Assembly: GCF_000379625.1 (NCBI RefSeq)
Contig: NZ_KB903247.1
Location: 62,001 to 126,000, forward strand
From: Actinomycetospora chiangmaiensis DSM 45062
Lineage (GTDB): Bacteria > Actinomycetota > Actinomycetes > Mycobacteriales > Pseudonocardiaceae
Reading direction: 5' to 3'
Length of the DNA stretch: 64,000 nt
Below are positions 55,140 to 63,673 of this stretch, one piece after another. A program made the translations under genes and the position numbers. The notes under the pieces are model-generated. The model saw nothing but the letters and a program-made list of their open reading frames with translations. It searched no databases and was not told the DNA's origin. Numbering within the stretch: position 1 is the stretch's first letter; each line of letters opens with the position of its first letter.

Positions 55140-55924
55140 GAGGGCGGAGCCCACCTCGGCGGCCGCTTCTCCGCGAACGCCGCCATGCCCTCCTGCCCCT
55201 CCTCGGAGGCGAAGAACTCGGCGGACAGGGCGAGCATCGCGTCGAACTCGGCCGCCATGTCCTCGGCCGGCGTGCGGCGCAGCATCTCCTTCGTCGCGGC
55301 CAGGGCGTGCGGGGCGCCGAGGGCGAGCATCCCGACGTAGCGGTCCACGGCGGCGTCGAGCTCTCCGGGGTCGACGGCGGCGTTGAGCAGGCCGACCGCG
55401 GCCGCCCGATCGGCGTCGACGACCTCTCCGGTCAGCATGAGCTCGTGCGCGGCCCGGGGGAGCAGCCGCGGCAGCACGGTCACCGAGATGACGGCGGGCA
55501 CGACGCCGATGCGCACCTCGCTGAAGGCGAACGTCGCGCCCTTCGTGTCCCCGCCCGCCCGCGCGGCGACCGCGATGTCGCAGGCGGCGACGAGGCCGAC
55601 CCCGCCCGCGCGGGCCGGGCCGGCGAGGCGGGCCACCACGGGCTTCGGCGAGGTCCAGAGCAGCTGCAGGATCGCCGGGAACTCGCGCACCCCCTGGTCC
55701 CCGGACCCGGCGCCCCGGGACTCCCGCAGGTCCATGCCGGAGCAGAACACGGACCCGGTGTGGGTCAGCACGATCACGCGCACGGCATCGTCGTCGAGCG
55801 CGGTCTCCAGGTGCGCGTGCAGCTCGCGGCGCAGCTGGGCGGACAGCGCGTTGCGGTTCGACGGCGAGTCCAGCGTGATGGTCGCGCGGCCCGCGTCGAC
55901 CTCGAGGTGCACGAGTTCGGTCAC
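55136..55924 (-). CDS. Enoyl-CoA hydratase/isomerase family protein
   Basis: A 262-aa crotonase-fold protein. The oxyanion-hole segments are GSVFCSGMDLRES and ARLAGPARAGGVGLVAACDIAVAA, with FAFSEVRIGVVPAVISVTVLPRL next. One active-site Glu sits in the FSEVRIG segment; the second acidic residue usual for a hydratase is less clear, so the exact reaction is open. GTG 55924 is preceded by TAGCGT at 8 nt on the minus strand; the frame is open to 55993 across a hairpin. Likely in fatty-acid or acyl-CoA breakdown. Confidence 0.87.
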   Translation of the reverse strand: MTELVHLEVDAGRATITLDSPSNRNALSAQLRRELHAHLETALDDDAVRVIVLTHTGSVFCSGMDLRESRGAGSGDQGVREFPAILQLLWTSPKPVVARLAGPARAGGVGLVAACDIAVAARAGGDTKGATFAFSEVRIGVVPAVISVTVLPRLLPRAAHELMLTGEVVDADRAAAVGLLNAAVDPGELDAAVDRYVGMLALGAPHALAATKEMLRRTPAEDMAAEFDAMLALSAEFFASEEGQEGMAAFAEKRPPRWAPPS

Positions 55925-55963
55925 GGGCGGCCACGCTATCGGGGCGTTCCCCGATGACGGCAC

Positions 55964-56000
55964 CGCGTCGTTGCCGTCGTCCCGTGCCGGCAACGACGCG
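55964..56000 (-). terminator. Hairpin downstream of the LuxR-type regulator
   Basis: CGCGTCGTTGCCG and CGGCAACGACGCG form a perfect 13-bp stem with an 11-nt loop, 16 bp past the regulator's stop and 40 bp before the echA-like start. Confidence 0.75.
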
Positions 56001-56015
56001 TCGCCGGCAGGAGGG

Positions 56016-56774
56016 TCAGCGCACCACCCCGGCCCGCATGGCCAGCGCGACCATCTGGGCGCGGTCGCCGGTGCCGAGCTTGCGCCCGATGCGGGACAGG
56101 TGGGACTTCACGGTGAGCGCGGAGAGGCCGAGCTCGGTGCCGATCTCCGCGTTGGAGTGGCCGTCGGCGACCTGCTGGAGCACCTGCACCTCCCGCGGGG
56201 ACAGCTCGCGCGGGGCACCGTCGACGGCGGCGATGCGGGTGCCCGTGCCGACGAGCGGGCCGACCGAGGCGTCCGGCTCGACGACCCGGCAGACGCCCGA
56301 GTCGGAGGTGAGGTAGGCCAGCGCACCGACCCCGAAGGCGGCCTGGGCGGCGGTGTGGTCGTCGGGGCCGACCGCGACGGCGCGCCAGCCGTCGGCCCGC
56401 AGCTCGGCGATGAGGGCGAGCGCGTCGCCGTCGTCGAGCCCCAGGTCGACGACGGCGAGCTCGCAGGGCGGTCCGCTGCGGGCGCGACGCCGGGCCTCGT
56501 CGGCGGAGGATGCCTCGTGGACGGTGCCGGCGCCGGCCTCGGCCAGGGAGCGGGTGAGGGCCTCGCGCCGCCGCTGCTCGCCGTCGACGACGAGCACCGA
56601 GAGGCGCACCTGGTCCTCGGCGGAGCCCGGGAGCGACGGGGCGAAGAGCGAGCCGGGCGCGGCCCGCTCGGCGTGGGGGGTGCGTGCGGCCGGGATCATC
56701 GCCCGACGGGTGTCACCCGACGGAGCGGCAGCCTCCGGACGGACGAAGGACTGGTGGTCGATGAGCGGGAACAC
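56016..56774 (-). CDS. LuxR-type response-regulator-like transcription factor
   Basis: A 252-aa protein. After a variable N-terminus of about 55 residues comes a receiver-like domain (LSVLVVDGEQRRREALTRSL, candidate phospho-Asp in LAVVDLGLDDGDAL). The opening strand has VVDGE where a standard receiver has an acidic pair, so phosphorylation may be altered. The C-terminal NarL/LuxR helix-turn-helix is complete (LSPREVQVLQQVADGHSNAEIG, LSALTVKSHLSRIGRKL). No histidine kinase is nearby. GTG 56774 has GGAG upstream. Targets are unknown. Confidence 0.85.
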   Translation of the reverse strand: MFPLIDHQSFVRPEAAAPSGDTRRAMIPAARTPHAERAAPGSLFAPSLPGSAEDQVRLSVLVVDGEQRRREALTRSLAEAGAGTVHEASSADEARRRARSGPPCELAVVDLGLDDGDALALIAELRADGWRAVAVGPDDHTAAQAAFGVGALAYLTSDSGVCRVVEPDASVGPLVGTGTRIAAVDGAPRELSPREVQVLQQVADGHSNAEIGTELGLSALTVKSHLSRIGRKLGTGDRAQMVALAMRAGVVR

Positions 56775-57232
56775 ACCACTCCATCGGTCGTCCCCCGATC
56801 AGGCTTGAGCGACCCGGTCGAGGGCAGGACCGGAGCGGTGCGCCCGTCGGACACGCGTCGTAGAACCGAATGACACCGGTGTCGTCCGAGGGCCACTCGA
56901 TCAGTCGTACGGCGTCGGCGGCAGTGAGGAACCGGGCCGATCGGCGCCTGCTCGCTGCACCACACGGAGCATCGACTCATGTGACCCGGATCACGCTACA
57001 GCTCGACCGATGGAAGCCTTCCGGGCCCTTCCCGACGGCGGGTCGGTGCCCGACGTGCGCACGATCGACCCGCATGATCACGTCGGTGGGACCGTGATGG
57101 CTGTGGCCGGAGATCGACATCAGCCTTGGCCGTCCCGCCGACGTGATCATGGGCGGGGAGACCGGCGTGGTCGTCCCGGAGAAGACGGTGGCCCGCCGCC
57201 GGGGTCGGCGACGGGCCACGGGGACGGCGGGA
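56775..57232. other. 458-bp spacer without a supported gene
   Basis: Contains the regulator's promoter region on the right of 56774, an AT-richer part (about 56860-57000), a half-copy of the CTTCCCGACGGCGGG arm near 57028, and the large inverted repeat at 57073-57151. Open frames here cross the inverted repeat and look unlike proteins. Confidence 0.6.
57073..57151. repeat. Long inverted repeat downstream of the MFS fusion gene
   Basis: CATGATCACGTCGG (57073-57086) and CCGACGTGATCATG (57138-57151) are perfect inverted arms; pairing extends six more bases with one G-U. A smaller GGCTG/CAGCC stem lies in the 39-nt interior. It begins 82 bp after the MFS stop. Confidence 0.85.
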
Positions 57233-59413
57233 TTACGACCCGGCGACCGGCGTCCGGGCGCCGCGGGTGGTCGACTCGAGCACCACGTCGTGCCGGGTGC
57301 CCCCGACGCCGATCGTCAGCGTCTCCGCGCGCGGCGCGTGGCCGGGCGCCGAGCAGATCAGCAGCGCCGTCCCGGGCCGGGCGCGCAGCGTGAACGCGCC
57401 CTCCGAGTCGGCGCGGGCCCGCCCGAGCTGGCGTCCGCTCGCGTCGGTCGCGGTGAGGGTCGCGCCGACCGGGCGGCCCTCCGCGGTGGTGACGCGGCCG
57501 GTGAGGACCGCCGCCGACCCAGTGGTGTTCCTGTCACCGGACGACAGCGACGACGCGTCGCTGCCACGGGGGGTGGCGGGAGCACCCGCCGTCGCGAACT
57601 CCGCGGTGTCCGCCGTGTCGTCGGTGTCGACCGCCGCCGGTGCCGCGTGCGAGACGGTGGGCGCCGGGAGTGCCGGACCGGCCGGGTCACCCTCGGCGGG
57701 CTCCACCGCGTCCTGCCCGTGGACGTACTTCCCGCCGCGGAACAGCGAGGCGATCGCACCGACGAGCGAGACCGCGATGGCGACGGCGAACACGACCACG
57801 AGGCCGTCGTGGAAGGCGCCGGTGACGAGGTTCGGGAAGAACTGCTTGCCGACCAGCGTCGCGGCGTTCCCGGGCGGCAGCGCGCCGAGCACCTGCGGGC
57901 CGAGGATCTCCGCCATCGGGTTGTAGCCGAGGAACGCGGCGAACAGGGTCCCGACCGGCGGCAGCGCCGCGACCTGCTGCGCCACCGGCAGCGGGACGTT
58001 CTGCGCGGTCAGACCGCCCAGCAGCGCGGCGGGCATCGAGGACGCGAGCCCGGCGATCAGCATCGAGAAGAAGATGCCGATGGAGAGCGCCATGCCGGAG
58101 TTCTGCAGCGTCGACATCATGCCGCTGCCGGCGCCGCGCTGGTCGGCGGGCAGCGAGTTCATGATCCCGGTCATGTTGGGCGAGATGAACAGCCCCGACC
58201 CGACGCCGTTGACGAACAGGATCGCCGCGAACCACCAGTAGTTGAAGTCCGTCGGCAGGACGAGCAGGCCGACGAAGGTCAGCGCGACGATCACGAGACC
58301 GCCGGTGGCGAACAGGCGCGCGCCGAACCGGTCGGAGAGCACGCCCGAGATCGGCGCGGAGATCAGGAAGCCGACCGTCAGCGGCAGCATGTAGATGGCC
58401 GACCACAAGGGGGTCTGCTCGTAGTCGTACCCGTGCAGCGGCAGCCAGATCCCCTGCAGCCAGATGATCAGCATGAACTGCAGGCCACCACGGGAGAGCG
58501 CACTCATCAGCGTCGCGACCAGGCCCGAGGTGAACGCCCGGATCCTGAACAGCTCCAGGTGGAACATCGGCTGGTCGACCTTGGTCTCGACCACGCAGAA
58601 GATCGCCAGCACGACCACGCCGCCGATGAGGCAGCCGAGCACGAACGGGTTCGTCCACCCCTCGGCGTGCCCGCCGTAGGGCTGGATGGCGTAGATGACG
58701 CCGACGAGCAGCAGGATCAGCCCGACGCCGAAGGTCAGGTTGCCCCACCAGTCGATCTTGTGCTCACGACGGCCGGCCGGGTCGCGCAGGGTCTTGTACG
58801 CCCAGATCGTGCCGAGCACCCCGAACGGCACGCTCACCCAGAACACGAGGCGCCAGTCGACCTCGGAGAGCACGCCGCCGACCAGCAGGCCGATGAACGA
58901 GCCGCCGATCGCCGCCACCGAGTTGGTGCCGATCGCGAAGCCGCGCCGCTCGGCGGGGAAGGCGTCGGTGAGGATCGCGGTCGCGTTCGCCATGAGCATG
59001 GCGCCGCCGATGCCCTGCACCACGCGCACGAGGATGAGCCAGAGCGCCCCGCCGCCCCCGGAGAAGGGGTCGAGGGCCAGGGCGATCGAGGCGACGGTGA
59101 ACACCGCGAAGCCGGCGTTGTAGATCTTCGCGCGGCCGTACATGTCGCCGAAGCGGCCCAGCGTGACCACCAACACCGCGGTGACCAGCATGTAGCCCAT
59201 GATCATCCACAGCAGGTAGCTGATGTTGCCGGGCTCGAGCGGGTTGATGCCGATGCCCCGGAAGATCGCGGGCAGCGAGATGAGGACGATCGACGAGTTC
59301 ATCGTCGCCATCAGCACGCCGAGCGTGGTGTTCGACAGGGCGAGCCACTTGTACCCGGGGTGGGCCGGGTCGGCCCGGGACACGGGCACGGGCTCCTGTG
59401 CGGTCGTGGTCAT
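57233..59413 (-). CDS. DHA2-type MFS exporter fused to a carboxypeptidase-regulatory-like domain
   Basis: A 726-aa protein. Residues about 1-540 form a 14-helix drug/proton antiporter ([55 protein letters not shown], then RLFATGG and [19 protein letters not shown]). A Pro/Ala/Thr linker of about 80 residues then leads to a C-terminal beta-sandwich-like domain ([41 protein letters not shown]) as in CarboxypepD_reg folds. The linker contains a copy of the 40-bp repeat, read as [16 protein letters not shown] 59413. A palindromic operator precedes it. DoxX is divergent. Confidence 0.88.
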   Translation of the reverse strand: MTTTAQEPVPVSRADPAHPGYKWLALSNTTLGVLMATMNSSIVLISLPAIFRGIGINPLEPGNISYLLWMIMGYMLVTAVLVVTLGRFGDMYGRAKIYNAGFAVFTVASIALALDPFSGGGGALWLILVRVVQGIGGAMLMANATAILTDAFPAERRGFAIGTNSVAAIGGSFIGLLVGGVLSEVDWRLVFWVSVPFGVLGTIWAYKTLRDPAGRREHKIDWWGNLTFGVGLILLLVGVIYAIQPYGGHAEGWTNPFVLGCLIGGVVVLAIFCVVETKVDQPMFHLELFRIRAFTSGLVATLMSALSRGGLQFMLIIWLQGIWLPLHGYDYEQTPLWSAIYMLPLTVGFLISAPISGVLSDRFGARLFATGGLVIVALTFVGLLVLPTDFNYWWFAAILFVNGVGSGLFISPNMTGIMNSLPADQRGAGSGMMSTLQNSGMALSIGIFFSMLIAGLASSMPAALLGGLTAQNVPLPVAQQVAALPPVGTLFAAFLGYNPMAEILGPQVLGALPPGNAATLVGKQFFPNLVTGAFHDGLVVVFAVAIAVSLVGAIASLFRGGKYVHGQDAVEPAEGDPAGPALPAPTVSHAAPAAVDTDDTADTAEFATAGAPATPRGSDASSLSSGDRNTTGSAAVLTGRVTTAEGRPVGATLTATDASGRQLGRARADSEGAFTLRARPGTALLICSAPGHAPRAETLTIGVGGTRHDVVLESTTRGARTPVAGS
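57530..57569 (-). repeat. 40-bp interspersed repeat, copy 2, inside the MFS linker
   Basis: On the minus strand it begins CCGTGGCAGCGACGCGTCGT and ends CGGTGACAGG, 35 of 40 bases identical to 36484-36523. The hairpin core CAGCGACG-CGT-CGTCGCTG is perfect here. Confidence 0.75.
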
Positions 59414-59438
59414 CGGTCGGACCTCTGATCGTTAGGAC

Positions 59439-59466
59439 GTGCAACGACAACCGTTGCATTGTGCAC
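59439..59466. promoter_or_regulatory. Palindromic operator upstream of the MFS exporter and DoxX gene
   Basis: TGCAACG and CGTTGCA (59440-59446, 59452-59458) flank ACAAC; outer GTGCA and TGCAC (59439-59443, 59462-59466) extend the symmetry. It lies 26 bp before the MFS start. Such sites fit a MarR or TetR repressor; no such gene is next to it. Confidence 0.6.
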
Positions 59467-59554
59467 CTATCGGCGGACGACGGCACCTGTGACGTCCGTC
59501 GGCGGTGTGGTCTAGCTTGACGTCACAACTGTTCGCTCGGGTAACGGAGTCCTC

Positions 59555-60043
59555 GTGAAGATCGGAATGGCCGTGCTGCGGCTCGTGGTGGGCCTGCTGT
59601 TCGTGGGTCACGGCATGCAGAAGCTCGCCGGGTGGTTCGGGGGCGGCGGCGTGGCGGGCACGGCGGCGGGCTTCGAGAGCATGGGCATCAAGCCGGGCCG
59701 GGACAACGCCGTGGCGGCCGGCGTCTCGGAGGCGGGCGGCGGCGCGCTGCTCGCGGCCGGGCTCGCGACCCCGCTCGCCGCGACCATGATCTCGGGCGCC
59801 ATGGGCTCGGCGGTCTACCACGTGCACCGCACCAACGGCCCCTGGGTGACCCAGGGCGGCTGGGAGTACAACGCCGTCCTCACCGCGGTGGTCTTCGCCG
59901 TCGCGGCCGCCGGCCCGGGGGAGCTGTCGCTGGACCACGCCCTCGGCATCGAGCGCTCGGGCCCCGCGATCGCGCTCGCCGCGATCGGTGCGGGTCTGCT
60001 CGGGTCGGCCGGGGTCGCGGCGCGGGCGAGGTCGCTGGCCTGA
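59555..60043 (+). CDS. DoxX family membrane protein
   Basis: A 162-aa protein with four helices (LRLVVGLLFVGHGMQKLAGWF; VSEAGGGALLAAGLATPLA; AVLTAVVFAVAAAG; AIALAAIGAGLLGSAG). The RLVVGLLFVGHGMQKL start is the DoxX signature. DoxX proteins in mycobacteria work with a superoxide dismutase and a thiosulfate sulfurtransferase; neither is adjacent. GTG 59555 has GGAG eight bases upstream. Divergent from the MFS fusion. Confidence 0.88.
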   Translation: MKIGMAVLRLVVGLLFVGHGMQKLAGWFGGGGVAGTAAGFESMGIKPGRDNAVAAGVSEAGGGALLAAGLATPLAATMISGAMGSAVYHVHRTNGPWVTQGGWEYNAVLTAVVFAVAAAGPGELSLDHALGIERSGPAIALAAIGAGLLGSAGVAARARSLA

Positions 60044-60108
60044 GCCGCCTGTGGGCGACGCCACGGCGACCTCGGCGGCGGGCTCGCGAGCGGGCAGGGT
60101 GACCCGAC

Positions 60109-61275
60109 GTGGAGCTCGTCAGCGGTCGCCGGGTGGTCGTCGACGCGGAGCGCCCGCCGCTCGACCACGCGGCGGTGCTGGTCGCCGACGGCCGGGTCGC
60201 GGCGGTGGGCCCGACGGCGGACCTGGTCGCCGCCCATCCCGACGTCACCCACCGGGCGTTCCCGGACGCGACCGTCCTGCCCGGCCTGATCGACGCCCAC
60301 GTCCACCTGGCCTTCGACGTCACACGTGACCCGGTCCCCGCGCTGCGCGACGCCGACCACGACGCCCTGCGCACGACGATCCGCACCCACGCCGCCGCGA
60401 TGCTCGCGGCGGGGATCACCACCGTGCGCGACCTCGGTGACCGCGACGGGCTGGTCGCGGCCTTCCGCGACGACGTCGCCGCCGGGGTCGTCCCCGGCCC
60501 GCGGGTCCTGACGGCGGGTGCCCCGTTGACGCCGCCGGGTGGCCACTGCTGGTTCCTCGGTGGCGAGGTCGGGCGCGACGGGGTGCGGGCCGCGGTGGCC
60601 GCCCGGGCCGCGGCAGGGCTCGACGTCGTGAAGGTGATGGCGAGCGGCGGGATGCTCACGCCGGCCGGGCCGGGGATCGCCGACGTGCAGTTCGACCTGC
60701 CGACGCTGCGGCTCGTCGTCGAGGCCGCCCGGGAGGTCGGGCTGCCGGTGGCGGTGCACGCGCACGGCACCGCGTCGATCGCGATGGCGGCCCGGGCGGG
60801 GGCGGACACCATCGAGCACGCGGGCTGGTACGCCCCCGACGGCGGGCGGGACCTCGACGACGCGGTCGCGGAGCTGGTCGCCGCGAGTGGTGCCGTGACC
60901 GTGCCGACCCGCTTCCGGGGCTGGCCGGACTGGCCGGCGGCCGAGCGGACGGCCGCGCTCGCCCGGCAGCGCTGGGCCGACGGGCACGGCGTCCCGGTGA
61001 TCGTCGGGAACGACGCCGGCGCGGGGCAGGGTCGCTTCGACGACCTCCACGACGCGCTGACGTACTACGCCGCGGTCGGCTGGACCCCGGCGCAGGTGCT
61101 CGCGGCGGCGACCGGCCGCGCGGCGGACGCCCTGGGCCTCGGCGGCGTGACCGGCCGGCTCCTGCCGGGTCTCGCGGCGGACCTGATCGTCGTCGACGGG
61201 GACCCGTTGACGGACCTGTCGGCGCTGAGGTGCCTGCGGCTCGTGAGCACTAAGTGGGGCTATAGCCCCCGTTAG
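60109..61275 (+). CDS. Metal-dependent amidohydrolase
   Basis: A 388-aa amidohydrolase of the imidazolonepropionase-like group. The metal motif is VLPGLIDAHVHLAFD, followed by TTVRDLGDRDG, the lysine strand GLDVVKVMASGGMLTPAG, His ligands in AVHAHGTASIAMA and DTIEHAGW, the Asp motif VGNDAGAGQGRF, and the LLPGLAADLIVVDGDP closing strand. The last ten codons (VSTKWGYSPR) lie inside a symmetric terminator hairpin. Substrate unknown. Confidence 0.88.
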   Translation: MELVSGRRVVVDAERPPLDHAAVLVADGRVAAVGPTADLVAAHPDVTHRAFPDATVLPGLIDAHVHLAFDVTRDPVPALRDADHDALRTTIRTHAAAMLAAGITTVRDLGDRDGLVAAFRDDVAAGVVPGPRVLTAGAPLTPPGGHCWFLGGEVGRDGVRAAVAARAAAGLDVVKVMASGGMLTPAGPGIADVQFDLPTLRLVVEAAREVGLPVAVHAHGTASIAMAARAGADTIEHAGWYAPDGGRDLDDAVAELVAASGAVTVPTRFRGWPDWPAAERTAALARQRWADGHGVPVIVGNDAGAGQGRFDDLHDALTYYAAVGWTPAQVLAAATGRAADALGLGGVTGRLLPGLAADLIVVDGDPLTDLSALRCLRLVSTKWGYSPR

Positions 61276-61282
61276 TGCTCAC
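61243..61282. terminator. Symmetric terminator forming the C-termini of both convergent genes
   Basis: GTGAGCACTAA (61243-61253) pairs with TTAGTGCTCAC (61272-61282), with inner palindrome GGGGCTATAGCCCC (61256-61269) and two mismatches between. Both strands are coding: plus reads VSTKWGYSPR-stop, minus VSTNGGYSPT-stop. Outer arms share GTGAGCACT with the hairpin at 55100. Confidence 0.9.
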
Positions 61283-62857
61283 GAGCGCGGAGCGCACCTT
61301 GAACTTCTGCACCTTCCCGGTCGGCGTCCGCGGCAGCTCCGCCACGATCTCGAGCCGCTCCGGGCACTTCTGTCGCGCGACGCCCTGCCCGAGCAGGAAC
61401 GCCCCCAGCGACGCCAGCGTCACCTCCGCGCCGGGCCGCGGCACCACGACCGCGCACGCCCGCTCGGTCATGACCGGGTCGGGCACCGCGACCACGACCA
61501 CGTCCGCCACGTCGGGGTGGGTGTAGAGCAGGTCCTCGATCTCCTTCGCCGACAGGTTCTCCCCGCCGCGCAGGATGATGTCCTTGCTCCGCCCCGTCAC
61601 CGTCAGGAACCCGTCGTCGTCGAGGGAGCCGAGGTCGCCGGTGGGGAACCAGCCGTCCTCGAACGGGCTCGGACGGCCCAGGTAGCCCGCGAACATCTCC
61701 GGTCCGCGCGCCAGCAGCATGCCCGCCGTTCCCGACGGCAGGTCGGTGCCGGTCTCGTCGACCACGCGCAGCTCCGCGGCGCCGACCGGGCGGCCGTCGG
61801 TGCCGGCGCGCTGCGCGGGGGGGTCGGACGCGTGCCCCGCCGTCGCCGTCGGGATCTCGGTGGAGCCGTAGACGCGGACGACGAGGCAGTCGAGCGCGGC
61901 GGTCGCGTCGAGGACCAGGCCCGGCGGCACGTCGGCGCCGCCGCAGGCGAAGACGCGCAGCGAGGAGAGGTCGTGGGCGTCGCGGTCGGGGTGGTGGACG
62001 ATCCCGTGCAGGAACGGGGTCGCGGCGACGGTGACGCTGCACCGCTCGCGCTCGACGAGGGCCAGGGCGGCGCCCGGGTCCCAGACGTCCTGGTAGACGA
62101 CCGTCGTGGCGAGCATCGTCGCCAGGTGGAAGCCGTAGAGCACGCCGGTCACGTGGGCGACCGGCGAGGGCATCCACACGACGTCGTCGGCGGTCAGCCC
62201 GAGGTGGGCGATCATGCTGGCGTCCTCGGCCGCGAGCGTCTCGTGGCAGTGCACGGCGCCCTTCGGGTCGGACTCGGTGCCGGAGGTGTAGAGCAGCACG
62301 GCGGGGTCGGTCGGCTCGCGGCCGGGCGCGGCGGCCGGGTCGTCCCCGTCGAGGGCGTCGAAGCGGAGCTCCCCGTCGCCGCGGACCACGACGAGGTGCG
62401 CCAGGTCGTCGAGCTCCTCCCGCAGCGTCCGGCCCAGGGCGGCGTGGTCGAAGCCGCGGAAGACGCCCGGGACCACCAGGACCTTCGACCGTGCGGTGCG
62501 CAGCGCGAACCGCATCTCCCGCTCGCGCAGGATCGGCATCAGCGGGTTCGACACGGCACCGAGCCGCAGCACCGCCAGGTGGACGACGAGGGCCTCCCAC
62601 CAGTTCGGGAGCTGCAGGGAGACGACGTCGCCGCGCCCGACGCCGAGGCCGCGCAGGCCCGCCGTCGTGCGCGCGACCCGGTCCGCGAGCGCGGCGTAGG
62701 TCAGGCGGGTGCGGCCCTCGACGACGGCCCTGCGGGCGGGGTGGGCGGCCGCGGCGTCGTCGAGCCAGGAGTCCAGGAGCCGGTTCGGCCAGTGGCCGGA
62801 GGCGCGCCAGCGGGCGACCGCGTCCGGGTCGGGTTCCGGGAAGCTCAGGAGGCCCAC
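61250..62857 (-). CDS. Acyl-CoA synthetase / AMP-dependent ligase
   Basis: A 535-aa adenylate-forming ligase of the cyclohexanecarboxylate-CoA ligase type. The P-loop is LLYTSGTESDPKGAVHCH, then RVYGSTEIPTATAG, the hinge GWFPTGDLGSLDDDGFLTVTGRSKDIILRGGENLS in segments, and the catalytic Lys in PRTPTGKVQKFKV. GTG 62857 overlaps the end of the SDR gene by 13 bp, so the two are one operon. The frame is open far upstream antisense to nothing else. Likely activates a cyclic or aromatic acid; unproven. Confidence 0.9.
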   Translation of the reverse strand: MGLLSFPEPDPDAVARWRASGHWPNRLLDSWLDDAAAAHPARRAVVEGRTRLTYAALADRVARTTAGLRGLGVGRGDVVSLQLPNWWEALVVHLAVLRLGAVSNPLMPILREREMRFALRTARSKVLVVPGVFRGFDHAALGRTLREELDDLAHLVVVRGDGELRFDALDGDDPAAAPGREPTDPAVLLYTSGTESDPKGAVHCHETLAAEDASMIAHLGLTADDVVWMPSPVAHVTGVLYGFHLATMLATTVVYQDVWDPGAALALVERERCSVTVAATPFLHGIVHHPDRDAHDLSSLRVFACGGADVPPGLVLDATAALDCLVVRVYGSTEIPTATAGHASDPPAQRAGTDGRPVGAAELRVVDETGTDLPSGTAGMLLARGPEMFAGYLGRPSPFEDGWFPTGDLGSLDDDGFLTVTGRSKDIILRGGENLSAKEIEDLLYTHPDVADVVVVAVPDPVMTERACAVVVPRPGAEVTLASLGAFLLGQGVARQKCPERLEIVAELPRTPTGKVQKFKVRSALVSTNGGYSPT

Positions 62858-63612
62858 GTCGACCCGCCGTCCACCACCAGGGAGCTGCCGTGCACGAAGG
62901 CGGCCATCGGGCTCGCGAGCCAGACCGCGGCGTCGGCGATGTCCCCGGGCTGCCCGGCACGCCCGAGCGGGATGCGGCTCTCGCTGACCGAGCCGGTGTC
63001 GATGCGGCCGAGGTCCGTGCGGGTCATCTCGGTCTCGGTGAGCCCGGGGTGCAACGCGTTGACCCGCACGCCCGCACGGCCGAGTTCGGCGGCGAGGGAG
63101 TAGGCGAGCAGTCGGACGGCGCCCTTCGACGCGGTGTAGACCGCGAGGTCGGACTGTCCCTTGAGTCCGCCGGTCGAGGAGACGAGCACGATCGAGCCGC
63201 GGCCCCGGTCCACCATCCGCCGGGCGGCGGCCTGGGCGGTGAAGAACGTGCCCTTGGCGTTGACGTCCATCACCGCGTCGTAGTCGGCCTCGGTGACGTC
63301 GAGGAGCCCGCCGCGTCGGGCGATACCGGCGGCCGTGACCAGGACGTCCACGCCCCCGAGCGCGTCGGCGGCGGCCACGGCGGCCTCGGCCTGCGCGGGG
63401 TCGGTCACGTCGGTCCGGACGAAGACCGCCTCCGCCCCGGCCGACCGCACCAGCTCCGTCGTCGGGACCCCGCCCTCCCGCGGGTCCTCGCGGCGGTCGG
63501 CGACCACCACGGCACGGGCTCCGTGGCGAGCGCAGCGCTCGGCGATCGCACGGCCGATGCCGCTGGCCCCACCGGTGACGACGGCGACGATGCCGTCCAG
63601 CATGTCGGTCAT
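62845..63612 (-). CDS. SDR family oxidoreductase
   Basis: A 255-aa classical short-chain dehydrogenase. Cofactor motif VVTGGASGIGRAIAE, NAG equivalent VTAAGIARRGG, active-site Ser in IVLVSSTGGLKGQ and YxxxK in VYTASKGAVRLLA; the C-terminus ends VVDGGSTWAS. The Asn of the NAG motif is replaced by Ala (TAAG), a known variant. ATG 63612. It heads the operon with the acyl-CoA ligase, suggesting a hydroxyacyl or alcohol dehydrogenase step in the same route. Divergent from another SDR gene. Confidence 0.9.
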   Translation of the reverse strand: MTDMLDGIVAVVTGGASGIGRAIAERCARHGARAVVVADRREDPREGGVPTTELVRSAGAEAVFVRTDVTDPAQAEAAVAAADALGGVDVLVTAAGIARRGGLLDVTEADYDAVMDVNAKGTFFTAQAAARRMVDRGRGSIVLVSSTGGLKGQSDLAVYTASKGAVRLLAYSLAAELGRAGVRVNALHPGLTETEMTRTDLGRIDTGSVSESRIPLGRAGQPGDIADAAVWLASPMAAFVHGSSLVVDGGSTWAS

Positions 63613-63644
63613 GAGGTGCGATGATCCTCGCCGGACGACCCGTA

Positions 63645-63660
63645 ATCAACACAGACGTTG
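63645..63660. promoter_or_regulatory. Small inverted repeat in the divergent SDR promoter
   Basis: TCAAC and GTTGA flank ACAGAC between the divergent starts at 63612 and 63674. Possible repressor site; weak. Confidence 0.3.
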
Positions 63661-63673
63661 ACCTGGAGGACTC

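Noticed and set aside
56977-57219. 80-codon minus-strand frame in the spacer before the MFS gene
   Set aside because: It runs through the long inverted repeat and has no protein-like pattern or ribosome-binding site.
57143-59428. 761-codon plus-strand frame opposite the MFS fusion
   Set aside because: Asp/Glu/Arg/His-rich by-product of the antisense strand; the minus strand encodes a standard MFS fold.
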